Both the position numbers and the translations under genes were made by a program. From Strongylocentrotus purpuratus (lineage: Eukaryota > Echinodermata > Echinoidea > Camarodonta > Strongylocentrotidae), in assembly GCF_000002235.5 (NCBI RefSeq), contig NW_022145604.1, forward strand, positions 7,385,894-7,449,893: a DNA stretch of 64,000 bases, read 5' to 3'. Position 1 is the first letter of the stretch. The number at the start of each line of letters is the position of its first letter. The notes beneath the pieces were generated by a model. That model did not search any database. It was not told the origin of the DNA and saw only the letters and a program-made list of their open reading frames with translations. Positions 9,801 to 20,937 of the stretch are shown here, piece after piece.

Positions 9801-11643
9801 TCAGCCCTGAACCAAACACTGTACCTTACCCTATCCCTAAACCCGATCCTACACTTAATAAGTGTAATAATAATAATAATAATAATATTGGATTCTATAG
9901 CGCACGTATCGACCTTGCAAGGTCCTCAAGGCGCTCCAACATTACCCGGCTATGCTAGGCTGCCGATTTCGACGCTCACGGCATTTAAAGGAATTCCTTC
10001 CTACCGGTACCGATTTAACACCTATGTGGAGAGTGGCAAATGTAGATCAATGTCTTGCCAAGGACATTAGTGCCGCGGCGGGACTCGAACCTCTAAACAT
10101 CTAACCCATATACCTGAACATTCCCCTGTACCTTAATCTAACAGTAGAGTGCATGAATAACAGAATAGAGCCTGGAGCAACCGGCCATTTTCGTAATGTA
10201 ACCAAATTTAATGCACAAGTCTTTGTGAAGTGCCTCAATACAAATTATTTCATTCACCTGATAAGAATAATAGTATTTCAATACACAGACTTCGAACTGC
10301 ATACTTTAGTTGTCACCAGGTAGGACAAACAGTATGTATTGACCTACCTAGCAACACTTAATATATGCAGTTTGCATTCTGACTTTTGAAATACTGTTAT
10401 TCTTATCAGGTGATTGAAATTGAGGCACTTCACAAAGACTTTGCATTAAATTTGGTAACATTACGAAAATGGCCTATTGTTGAGGGGCAAATGTCGGATC
10501 CCCGTTTAAACCTATACAAACATTTGAATGATGTTGCATTACAAATGAACATGATATTAACAGCATTCTTTTCCTTTCTTCGTATATGCTTCTTGTTGTT
10601 ATTATGTATTTGTAGTATATTGTTATAAGGTATAACCGACACAAGCTAACATGTTTCTAGGAAGTACACCATCTTCCCCCTTGTTAAAGCTGATGCTCCG
10701 TTAAATTGCTTTACTATTTAAATATTTTATTATTTAAATGTTATAACTGAATAATTACAACATGTATCATTTTACGATTATTTGATATTAGTTGTTTAGT
10801 TAATTAAAATCAGTAATTAGTATGAAAATTGCTAAAAGTATTGATTTTGTTATATTATGTTATATATTTATAACTTGATATTAGTTGTTTAGTTAATTTA
10901 AATCAGTATGAAAATTGCTAAAAGTATCGCTTTCATTAATATATTCGTGTATGTTTTTATAATTTGTACACTGAATTGTATAAGTCTCCGGACTTTTTAT
11001 TCAGCATGTTTTTTAATTACAATAAACCAGAATTGAATTGAATTGCTTATATCATGATGTATGTATGAATAAATTGCTTGAGTATTTTGTTGTTTATATG
11101 GAAAGAGAATTGAAAGAAAAAATATGTATTACTTTGAATTGAATTGTCGCGAATGGTATTGAACTAGATAAGTCTCCGGACTGTTATCCACAAGGCACGG
11201 GGTTCAAATCACTGCCACAGCACTAACGTCCTTTGGCAACACATGAATCTATATTCCCCACAAATTTCGACCCAGGTATAAGTGAATAACAGGTAGGATT
11301 TATAATTCCTTGAATGCACTGAACGCTACAGTTGCCGGAGCTATAAAAAGCGGGGGTAATGATATGCCCTTTGGAAACGCATATAGACAGTACAATCATA
11401 ATGTAATATGTGCTATACAAGTATGGAGTATTGTTATTATAATTATCATTATGATTATGATTATACTTACTTAGGTGTTCCATCTCGGTTTCCGATTGTA
11501 CTAAAGTCGATTTTAGTTCCATACTGATCGTTAAACGTACATGTGCAAGTTCCCGTCTTTATACACTCACCCTGCGATTCGCAGCCCATAAGAAACATGC
11601 ATACAAACAGCACTATGCAGGCCTGAAATCTTGGGAACGCCAT
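3896..11643 (-). CDS. M6PR: cation-dependent mannose-6-phosphate receptor-like protein (six exons, tail exon missing)
   Basis: This is a type I membrane receptor that should sort mannose-6-phosphate-tagged lysosomal enzymes from Golgi to endosomes. Exons: 11471-11643, 7251-7344, 6493-6620, 5310-5397, 4497-4594 and 3896-4022. All have GT/AG borders and compatible phases, giving 236 residues. Residues 1-24 are a signal peptide. The MRH domain spans about 27-171, with TYAFNPC (71-77), GCQ (90-92), the Arg before Y-T-C-D (R132), E155 and Y161. Q92, R132, E155 and Y161 match the four family sugar-binding residues by position. A membrane span lies at about 187-209, followed by VYIVGG, a GAKKKE turn and the Phe-Trp pair (227-228) of vertebrate tails. 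The start is the only Met before the signal peptide. The model stops after Lys236, where vertebrate M6PR has a further exon. Confidence 0.8.
4199..4460. repeat. imperfect CAT/GAT trinucleotide tract
   Basis: Degenerate (CAT)n/(ATG)n sequence in the intron between the last two certain M6PR exons. It produces Asp-rich and His/Ile-rich open frames on the two strands, which are compositional artefacts. Confidence 0.85.
4661..4778. repeat. near-perfect inverted repeat (hairpin)
   Basis: The left arm at 4661-4703 and the right arm at 4733-4778 are reverse complements over about 43 bp with few mismatches; they share AGCCTCTTGTCGATGG and CGCGTTGTTGGAGTCCG. A 29-nt loop holds GCGAGCGAAGCGCTCG. It lies in an M6PR intron and would fold strongly in the pre-mRNA. 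It could be a tiny MITE or a small-RNA precursor. Confidence 0.75.
5990..6475. repeat. (GAT)n tract
   Basis: An imperfect GAT/GATGGT array in the M6PR intron between exons 3 and 4. It surrounds a decayed copy of exon 3. Long open frames here are His/Ile simple sequence. Confidence 0.85.
6135..6205 (-). pseudogene. partial duplicate of M6PR exon 3
   Basis: The minus strand reads FDTGNPEPVSWMTVSGGTIP followed by VSY. Real exon 3 (6493-6620) reads FDIGNPEPVSWTTSDETILV followed by VSY. The copy lies about 350 bp downstream in the same intron. It lacks the 5' part of the exon (G-C-Q, with the sugar-binding Gln) and has no obvious acceptor or GT donor. The frame stays open beyond it. It is either a decayed tandem exon copy or a cryptic alternative exon that would remove the Gln. 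Confidence 0.75.
6713..6774. repeat. perfect 30-bp inverted repeat
   Basis: The 30-bp arms (6713-6742 and 6745-6774) are exact reverse complements separated by only two bases (AA). The arm begins GCTCGTATCAACCACTCAAG. It sits in the intron between M6PR exons 2 and 3. It could form a cruciform or a long RNA hairpin. Confidence 0.9.
6785..6970. repeat. ATT/ATC-rich microsatellite
   Basis: Degenerate (ATT)n/(ATC)n directly follows the 30-bp palindrome. Simple sequence; no gene. Confidence 0.8.
7370..7526. repeat. short direct duplication
   Basis: The motifs AAAAAGGGCGATAT, ACACGGATACA and GACTTATGAATAATAGAAAA each occur twice in the same order, giving a local tandem duplication of roughly 85-90 bp in the M6PR intron. 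Confidence 0.75.
8319..8925 (+). pseudogene. 3' fragment of a LINE reverse-transcriptase ORF
   Basis: The end of the frame reads WPTWLSLNRLRTGYGRCRVL, then a Cys-rich stretch with C-E-C-G and MEHLLVCPLLPEP. This matches the C-terminal zinc-knuckle-like end of non-LTR retrotransposon polyproteins (L-N-R-x-R-T-G-x-G-R-C, C-x-C-G, H-x5-C-P). A proline-rich upstream part continues the same family in another frame. Only the C-terminal end is present; it is a dead fragment in M6PR intron 1. Confidence 0.75.
8981..9736. mobile_element. MITE with GGGCCCCGTTGCATAAAAC-type ends, split by a nested element
   Basis: The left end is GGGCCCCGTTGCATAAAAC and the right end is its diverged complement (GTATGCAACGGGGC). 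Internal TTACCATCAATGGTAA motifs flank a second element at 9115-9712. Without that insertion it would be about 160 bp. Confidence 0.65.
9115..9712. mobile_element. nested TIR element
   Basis: The ends are TAGGGACTTTTAGATT and its complement. The first motif recurs internally near 9213, so it carries a partial internal repeat. It interrupts the older MITE inside a TTACCATCAATGGTAA-type sequence. At 9395-9560 there is an internal foldback (ATACAGTTCCTC and GAGGAACTGTAT) shared with 44570-44720. No coding capacity. Confidence 0.65.
9866..10125 (-). mobile_element. tRNA-derived SINE, reversed
   Basis: It starts after an (AAT)n run with TTCTATAGCGCACG, a cognate of the TATATAGCGCTT motif of other copies. 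It ends with the complement of the tRNA-like head (GCGGCGGGACTCGAACC, a reversed B box). A similar full-length copy lies at 36540-36870. Confidence 0.65.
10183..10474. mobile_element. foldback element with about 90-bp arms
   Basis: The left arm (about 10183-10280) and the right arm (about 10386-10474) are near-perfect reverse complements beginning GGCCATTTTCGTAATG. Both contain the CTTTGTGAAGTGCCTCAAT and CACCTGATAAGAATAA motifs. A diverged single arm is found at about 49600-49685. Confidence 0.75.
10860..11045 (+). mobile_element. 3' tail of a CR1/L2-like LINE
   Basis: An AT-rich 3' UTR-like stretch ends in CAATAAACCAGAATTGAATTG, that is, a polyadenylation signal followed by a short (GAATT)n microsatellite. 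Such short-repeat tails are typical of CR1/L2-type LINEs. The family is inferred from the tail only. Confidence 0.5.
11155..11365 (+). mobile_element. tRNA-derived SINE, decayed
   Basis: It contains TAAGTCTCCGGACTGTTATC, a B-box-like GGTTCAAATC, and CACTAACGTCCTTTGGCAA, the family body seen at 35806. It lies in M6PR intron 1, next to exon 1. Confidence 0.65.
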
Positions 11644-13691
11644 TTTGAGCAGTTCCTTAAAGTCTTAAACGGACTTTGAACGATTTAAATTACTAAGGCT
11701 GTGTGATGTTGATTTTATGATAAGATATAGCTACGGAACGACTACGATACAACACTACCGAATGTATAGCCCTGTTAAATTAGAATAAGATTCATGATTA
11801 TGTTGACCTCTCATTAAAACATTGTTGTTGTTGTTGTTGTTAATGATTATATCAATATTTGAATAAGTTTGTAGCTGTTGTAAGTCATCTACTTACTTTT
11901 ATTTTAAAAATCTGTCACAGTGGCAGAGCCAGGGGGAAAAAAATAAAATAAAAGGATAATAGTAGGTTAATGACATTTTAATGTTTTAGTTTTTGTGTGT
12001 GTGCGTTTTTGTTCGTATGTTTGTTTTTTTGTTGTTTTTGTTTTCTTGTCACGGAATTTTCGGACTTGTACCCCCTTGTGGAAAAAGAATACTGGACCCG
12101 TGTTTAATATAAGATTTACCTAACGCTATTAATTTTATGTAGTCGATATGATAGCTTTCATATTGGGGGTAGATTATTTATATTTTATGTTTTTGAATTT
12201 AGAATAAATATTTGTTAATGATATAGATATGTTTTTTGAAATTCTTGTAAAAGATACCGCCCATTTCGCCTGCTTGATTAAATATACATGTATAAATAAA
12301 AACTAAAAACAAACGAAAAAGGGACTCAGAATTCGTCCTCGAATCAGGTGATCTTCGATCTTTGATCTCGGAAATCAGAGACGCTTGTAAGAAAAGGCGG
12401 CTCCGCATGAGGACGAGGACATATAACCACGAGCTGTTTAAATGTTCTTGAGAGATAACAATATAATGATCACATGGGGTACCGTATAGGTCATGTGACT
12501 ATGAATGGTATGATAGCTTCGTAGCCACAAATGAGCCTACAAACAGGTTTCTATTATGACTCTAAGACTTTGTTCAGGAGTCTTCAGTATACATTTCCGA
12601 TTTCTTTGTCGTTTGAGTTCTCAATCTGTTCATCATGATCTGTTTCTTCTTTTCTCAAATCTGTCATAAACTTGAATCTTTTGTAAAATATTTGTCAGAT
12701 CGAATTCTCTATCGTTCCGTTGTTTACCTGTGAATTATTCTGTTAGGTACTTGAAAAAGAGAAGATTTTGTGGAAGATAAAATAAGCAGTGAACTTTTAA
12801 CATTTGCACTTTGAAGTTTTGCCGTGATGGAACAGGGTGCACCTGCCAATAATTGTTATTGGGGGTGCACCCCCCCCCAATAAAAATACAGCATACCTCA
12901 AGTGCACATAAACAGTCACACACACACACAAACACACACATACACATTGAATTATGAGAAAAGTTTAAATTGTAATAAAAATGAATTTCAGAGAGCTGAC
13001 AGAGAATATTTTTATTTATACGTGAAATAGATTTAAAATGTTCATTTTTATTTGTGAAATTAAAATTGAAGTCCCAACGTATTTATAGTATCCAATGCAT
13101 TTCTTTTGCATTTTATTAAAGATATGTTGCTCTTTCGACAGCTACTTTTTGAAATATCTCCCCTTTCACCATTTGCGGTAATTGCGAAGCAGCACTATAC
13201 ACTTCAATACCAAACATTACTGAGACAATATTGGCGAATAGAAGAAATTCCTACAAAGAAAAATAGATTTGAACCTATCAAACATGAGGCATTGTGCAAG
13301 GTAGTTCCAGTCTTAGTGAAATATTTTGTTTCCTCTATTTCCGATGTACAAGTTTCGTTGCATTCCATTCCCATACACATTTGTGTATATAGGCCTACCT
13401 GAAAATGCTATCAATTAATCACAAAATTTCCTTATCTTCTAAATGTTGTTTTCTTGTTTCTGTTGCTAAAACTCTAACTCGCTAACAGATCGTAGGAATT
13501 GTGAATTTCGTATAGCACTGTCTATTGTATTCAACCCTTAAGGAAGAGTTTCAAAACTATTCTCAATGGACAGAAAAGTATATTAGATCTACTACGAAAC
13601 CATAATGCTAGACATATAGAAACACTTCATCCTGTTATTATTGCACATTATTATTGGCTTTGGTTCGATGTATCTAATCGTAAAGTTAGAA
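11644..13691. other. intergenic region between the M6PR-like and coiled-coil genes
   Basis: AT-rich sequence with (TTG)n near 11823, T-rich runs near 12020 and a small palindrome at 12855 (TTGGGGGTGCACCCCCC-like). A minus-strand AATAAA (plus TTTATT at 13112-13117) about 575 bp past the coiled-coil stop is a possible 3' end for that gene, so 13.1-13.69 kb may be its 3' UTR. I see no gene. Confidence 0.5.
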
Positions 13692-15514
13692 TTATTGGCA
13701 AGCAAGAAACGAATCAAAGTCAACTTGGAGATTGCGCCTCTCTTGCTGGACTTCGGTGAGGTGGTTCATCAGTTCTTGCTTTTGGTCGTTCGCTTTTTGA
13801 AGCTGTGAAGACAAAAAATGATCAAGGATAAGAAAGAAAAGAAAAAAATCAGACTGGTAAAGACTAAAAAGATCAATATTTACGATGCAATGTTAGCATT
13901 TCTCGTACAATTTATATATCCTTCCTTAATCTCACTTGTAATAAATGAGTGTTTGGACAAAAAGCAACATTTTATCGTTATAAATAGAACTATTATATTG
14001 TTTTCATAGTTATAGTTATCAGTATTATTATTTTCATCATTGTCATTACTATAATCATTATTATTAGGCCTATTTATTTTTCATTTTGTTCTTATAGTAA
14101 AAGTAGAAGTAGTAGTAGTAGTAGTTGAATTAGTAGTAGTAGAAGTAGAATTATTGTAGTAGTGGTTGTGGTAGTAGTGGAATGGTGGATATATATAGTT
14201 CATGCCTAAATATTTTCATTTTTGTTATCATTATTTTTCTAGAATCATTGTCATCATGATGATAACATGTAACATTGCCTACCAGATCAGAAAGTTGTTC
14301 AATCTGACCGTCCTGTATTTTTCTCTGTTCTGATAAGGTCTCGATGTCGGCCTGTAATTCGTTGACCCTAATCTGATCGCGGTCCCGACACCCACATGTT
14401 TGCTCTACGGAAGAATGATGACCACGGCGATCCTGAAGAGACAATTAAATGTCAAAAATGAATACAGAGAGAGTGATAGCCAGGAGACCAAGGACATTCA
14501 CTCATATTCAGCCAAACCTGCCATTGTGGCCACTTCTCTATAAAGGCCACCTATCTATACAGCGGCAGTGTATTTACCCCCCCCCCCCTTCCTATCGAGA
14601 AAGAAATGTTGTAGAACATGTCTAGAAAGTCAACCTGTCTACAGCAGCCGCTTTCTCTGTTTCCCTTGGGTTGCCTCAGTAGAAAGGTTAGACTGGACTA
14701 TCAATAGATGATAAATGAATCTATATGATGGCAAATAAGAATAACAGAACAACGTTCCACCAATTTCAATCAAGGAACGGTGTGGATGAACATTAGCACA
14801 ACATTTATACAGATAACAAGGTCACGTGATACAAACTATTCGAATACAGAAGAAGAGTAGCAAAAATTGACGATGATAAAAATAACGTTTAACATAGTTT
14901 TCCAAAGCTAATTTTGAATTATGGTAACGACGTTGCGTTGAGAGAAAAGGTTAGCTGACAAATTAATCGTTTGAATAATTTGATAATTATGTTGAATATG
15001 AGCAAATACAAAATATCTACAAACTGACTAAAACTTGAGACGGTGCGTGAACATGTCTTACCAATTTAGAGGTATCTCCTTTGTTGCCTTTAAAAGAATT
15101 ACTATTCAACTTCCCGACCTATATAAACATAGAGGAATACATTTTTTAATAAAATAATCATGGTACTAGAAGTTTACATTCAAATACTAAGTATCCATTA
15201 CAGGGAAAACTCAAGGTGCCGACAAAAGTATGAAGCATTTATTAACAACAACAATAATGATAATGATAATGATAACGATAATAATAATGATAGTGACAAT
15301 GATAATGATAATGATAATGATAATGATAATGACAATGATAATGATAGTGACAATGATAATGATAATGATAATGATAATGACAATGATAATGATAATGATA
15401 ATGATAACGATAATGATAATGATAGTGACAATGATAATGATAATGATAATGATAATGATAATGATAACAACGATAAGCGCTTTGGGCCGCTCTGGGAAAA
15501 GCGCAGTATATAAC

Positions 15515-15600
<86 letters not shown>

Positions 15601-18600
15601 ATAGTGATAACAGCACAAAAATGATGATAATAATAATAATAATAATTGATAATGATTATGACATAATCTAAATGATAAAAAATTATAACAATGATGGCAT
15701 AATCTTAATGATAATAATGTCTTATGTAACATATTGCATTCATTGTAGTCCTTACGTATCTTGAAGTTTTAGTCTACTCCTAAGCTGACCAGTTGATAAC
15801 ATAAAATGAGAATAAAGATGACAAATAATCAATGTAATATGAAGTATATACCTTGTGTGTGATGTTATCCATGTGGTTGAGAAGAGTAATCCGTCCCCGC
15901 CTCACCTCCATCACAGTCTCCATCCATCCTTCCACCTCACCTTCCAACCTCTTCTTCACTGCCTCAAGGTCAACCACCTTCTTCTTCCAGTTATCGAGCT
16001 CAGACTAGTAGAGAAACATAGGATTGATTTATTGATCAGATGATGATTTTATAGTAACTGTGAGACTCCAAAGTCTGTTATTCATACAATAATGCCTCGG
16101 ATCGGACGGATTAATTGTACATTGTCAGATTGTTGAACTTAGTAATACTACTTTTATCTTCGACTGAAGTGCATTTAAACATTTTTTTTCAAAAAATATT
16201 CCTGCAACTCATCATCTACCTTCTGAATGGAATTTCTTTCTAGAACATCAAAAAAGACAAAAGAAACTAATAAACCCTAAACTACAGTATGTCACTAAGC
16301 AATGCAACAATAACTTGTTACTTCTGCATAGTGTATTTGTAAATAAATTAAATGTTTTGTACCGGAAGATGATCAGATGATGATGACCTGACCATTTCTT
16401 CTGAGTAGCGTTATTAATTTGTTTTTTTCATTACAACAAAAAGACTCGCAAAGAGGGTAAATTTACCCCCATCCCCTTCACAAATGCAGAACAATTGGCC
16501 GTCGTATTATATCAATACACAAGAGGCAGAATGATTGCCGAACCTTTAATTGAGACTTCACTGCCTCGTCATCGTCTCTCCTGTCTTCCATCTCCTTCAG
16601 CTGCCTCTGTAGCGAGCCAAACTGGTCATCGAGAGCCAATACGTTATGATGAGGGCGTCCTGTATCACTGCACGATCCCGAAAGCTGGCGATGGGCAGCG
16701 TCCAGCTGTAACGAGATCTCGCTCTTGGCTTCAGTCAACTCCCGCTCGTTATCCTCAAGGGCCTGTCAGTATGGGCGTGGTCAAATAATATTGTTGTTAT
16801 TTGATTGAAGAAAAAAATGCAATGACAATGACAATTCGTTTCCTTAAAGCGCGAATCAAGTTATATGAATGCAACGTCCTGTGCACTTCCAAAGGTTCGG
16901 ATATCATAACACTACGACGTAAATGTTGTGACAGCGTTTCGAACCCCATGCCTTGTGGTTTACAGTCCGGGGACTTATCTACTAGACACACATAAACAGC
17001 TCTACTTTAAGTCATGTTCCATTTGGTATGTACAACTAAGAACGTAAATCGTAAATCATTTTTTTTTGTGATTGAAAGCTGAATGTTTGTGATTTTGGTT
17101 TCATCTTTCACGCAGAATAGTGTGATCTTAAACAACGACTGGAATAGCAAAGGGCAATGCCATACATCTCCAGAACTCTTTACGAGTTCATTCTCACCTT
17201 CACTTGACCTTCCAAGCACCATTTGTCTACCAGTAGATTGGATACCGTTTTGATAAGGTCTTTTTGCTTCTCAAGATTCTCTTCGGGGCACAGAACTTGG
17301 GTCACGTTGACACCTTTGGCAGTCAATGTAGAAGCACTGTCTTGAACTAGTGGTTCACTCTGTCTAGGTCGGATGTTCGCTTCTGCTGGAGATATTTCTT
17401 TGAGAAGTTCACCTTGGAAATTCTGTTGGCTCCCTGAAAGCTCCGGATGCTGCCTCACACCAGGTCCGACGATGCCACCTACTTCGGCTTTAGAATCAAT
17501 GTCATCCGGTAGGACTTGACAGGCACCATCAATCATCTCTGTCTCGTTAACTTGGTTGGTCTCCGATTCTTGAGTTGATTTCGACCCATCATTCTCTGCC
17601 GAAACTAAGGCTATCTTCTTCTCGACACGATGCTCTGCTTGCAAAGAGGTCAGCTTCTGCATCTTTGCATCATAGCAGCAAGATCTGCAGTGCTTCCCAC
17701 CCCTCCCCAGGTTCCTACAGTCCTTCCTTCCGAGATCCGTTCTACTGGACATCCTTCTCGCAGAACGTGGTCTTGTCTCCAGAAAAGCTTTGCTCACCTT
17801 CTGTCGCCTCAGAACTCGACGACGCGGGACGTTGTTAAGATGTGGCACTTGATTTTGTGTAGTATACTTTGCCGCCTCGAGGGTAGGTGTTAGAGAATCA
17901 GAATGTTGTGTTTTTCGGTTCTAAAAGAAATTATAATGACAAAAAACACGAGATACCAGGTGGTAAATGATGGTAAAAGATAACCCAAAGAGAACCTTTG
18001 ACTAAGGCATCTTTATTTATAGTGATCACATTACTGGTTCCCAATATCTAGGAATAATAATAAGATTCACATCATTGGCCTCTGCCAGGTTCCTCTCAGC
18101 GCTTGAACACGACGAACATGATGAAATAGATTCGTTATTAGCATTGTATATAAGTGTATGCAACTACCACAAAGACTTACCAAACATAGTCACATATTTC
18201 TTCTTGTGATTCTGATTAATAGACCAATACGTTCCTACTAACATAATTTGAAATGCACTATTACCACTCATCACAACCGTCAACTTACCTTCATGAATTC
18301 TTCGAACGATTCGTCGCTGCCCAGAAACCTCCCAAATTCCTTCAACCTCGAGACAATCCTCTCAACTTCCTCCACCGACGCCGAACTATCCACTTCCTGC
18401 AGGTACATCCTTATCGTCTCTCTGACATTTAAAGGTGAAGTGGCCAGCTCTAGATCGTTCGGCAGAGACAGAAGGTTCTTGTAAATGACCTCAATCTTGA
18501 CCTTAGCCAGCTGTCTCACACGTTCCAGGGCTTGATGGGTGCGGTCTCTTTCGTGGATGATCTCATGAATTCTGCAATTAATTTAAGAAGGTAACATTAT

Positions 18601-20906
18601 TCAAGTTATCCCTTTGTAATGAATACAAGATAATGCATGACCCTGACGTATAGATAGGTTTAAGTAAAATCTGTCCATGAACATCCCGGCCGTTTAGCAA
18701 AACGTTTGTCGCATCTGTTTTGCCTGGTCTGTTGTATTTCTCTCTACTTCCCGACCTTTGTTTGTGTATTTCATTCGTCTATGTCTATAGCACACGAGGC
18801 GTTATTTTTTCTAAGGTAGGTCTGCTCCAGTGACTGGAGAGGTCTTTGACGCACCGTGTGGGAGTGAATGCAAAATAAACAAAGCAAACATTGCTTCCGT
18901 TTAGTGGGTCATTAGCCAATTGCATATTCGGATTTCATTAGATCAGGTAAAAACGCCTCGTGGACAAGGGGCAAGACCTCCCCAACATGAATCTAACATA
19001 TTACGTCACATGCCTGAAGCCAATCTATCCCACAGTTAATGTAGTTTCACCTTTTATCCTTGTTTTTGACGTTCGCTCGTAAAGCAGCAATAACCGTTCC
19101 TTGGCGTTTGACGCGGCGGTTGGCTTGGGCGATAGTTCGCTTGGCAAGGAGCAACTTGTAAGTCATTTGCGGGCTTTGCCGTGTCTCCTCCGTTGAACCC
19201 CTGACGTTAGAACCCGGATGATCCAATACCTCCTCCTGGAGTGAGAATAAAGGCAAAGTTTGTTTCAAAGTTCTGTTAGATGTCTTTTGGATGTGTTTGT
19301 CGGTAGATTTGCCGTCAGAAAAAGATTCCGCAAAACAAATAATCCAAGGAATAATATGAATTTCCTAACAAGATTCTGATTTGGGCTTTCTGAGACGTTC
19401 TCTAGCAATGTCACTAACAAGTATTCATAATTCTTTATAATTTACAAAATGCTACATAATTCCATTTACGTGATATGCTTAAACAACTCTATAGTCTTTG
19501 ATCTTGGCTAGAGCCGGCCAAAGAGAAGTTACTACTACAACTGCCTTATTCCATTTCGTCCTGAAATTCCCGTCCACATGCTCATGATGGTTGCATAAAT
19601 TAATAAGATCAGACACATTTTGTGTATTCCTAATTATTTCCCAGCTAAAGAGGCATTCTAGGTACTCATTTGAGTATGCCAAGTATATTTCATTTACGAC
19701 ACGGGTACAACATGGTTACAACTTAATTACCGGCATCCCCACGCTGTTATGCTCGCGTCTTCCCACCAACCGGCGGGCGTCGACTGCGGCCTGCATTCGA
19801 TTCATTGATAGAGTTACAGTGATCGGCAAAGGCATATTTGAAGGATGTTCCGCCCCTTTGTCCTGGGGCTGGTATTCGCTTCTACTTCTCTCGGCTTCAC
19901 AATCTTCAAGCTGGATTATATTATAGAAATTCATGTAATTTGTTACGGTTTATACATTTCAATATTATGAACTGAGCAAGCATGCTCACTTGAGTATAAA
20001 ATAAGCCTTCGAAACATTACGATGATGATTTTCTTTCTTTGACGGCACATACGGATAATCATCTAAAAATGTCTCCTGACAAGAGGAATTGGTGTCGCAT
20101 TTAACTTTTTAATCATAAAATCTCTTTAATTTCAGCATTAAGTTTGATCGTAGCCTACATAACACATATTGTCAGCAGATGGATACTAGTAATCTAAAAA
20201 GAAAAGGGCGCAACTTATACAATTTTTAAGGGAGACGCTTTAATCGTTACAGATCTCGAACGTTTTCTTCAATCTTGAAAAATGTATATTTCTTGTTCTG
20301 GCATATTATGATGATATTTACCTATAAATAGTTTCAATTCATAATCTCACCTTGTTTCTTAAGGTTTCAATCGTCAGTTTCAACTTTCGAATCTGGTCAT
20401 AGAGCTCCGCTTGTTTTACGGCCATTTTAATGACGTCATGCTGTTTCACATCAAGTACTTGTTGTTGGGCGTTTCCCTGAAGTTTCGCTAATTCCAAGAT
20501 TCCATTTAGCTTGGTCGTCTGGCGCTGGTTTGAAACCAGTCGTCTCTCCGCCATGCCTACGAATACATTGCAATAAGGACAATATTCGTGTTTTTTTCTT
20601 ATTGTCAATGAGGAAAAACATACATCTGTCAAATGATTTTTATAAAAATAGGCCCTTTGTTGTTTATGTATAATCCTTATTCTGGCTTGACTGCAATCTG
20701 AATATTTGATATTCCATTAATTCCAATTGAGCATCGTCCTCTGTGACTTTATGTGAATTATGGGCAATATCAATAAATATTGTTTTTAAATATATTTAAA
20801 ATAAAATCGATGAATTGTGTTGCCCTATTTGAAATTAAAACACCCCCTCCACTCCCCTGACTGAATGGATCCCCAAAAGAAGAAAATGAGGAGACAGAGC
20901 ATGGAA

Positions 20907-20937
<31 letters not shown>

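Noticed and set aside
15160-15732. Asn-Asp, Leu-Ser and Tyr-rich frames
   Set aside because: Hexamer and TAA microsatellites in an intron of the coiled-coil gene.
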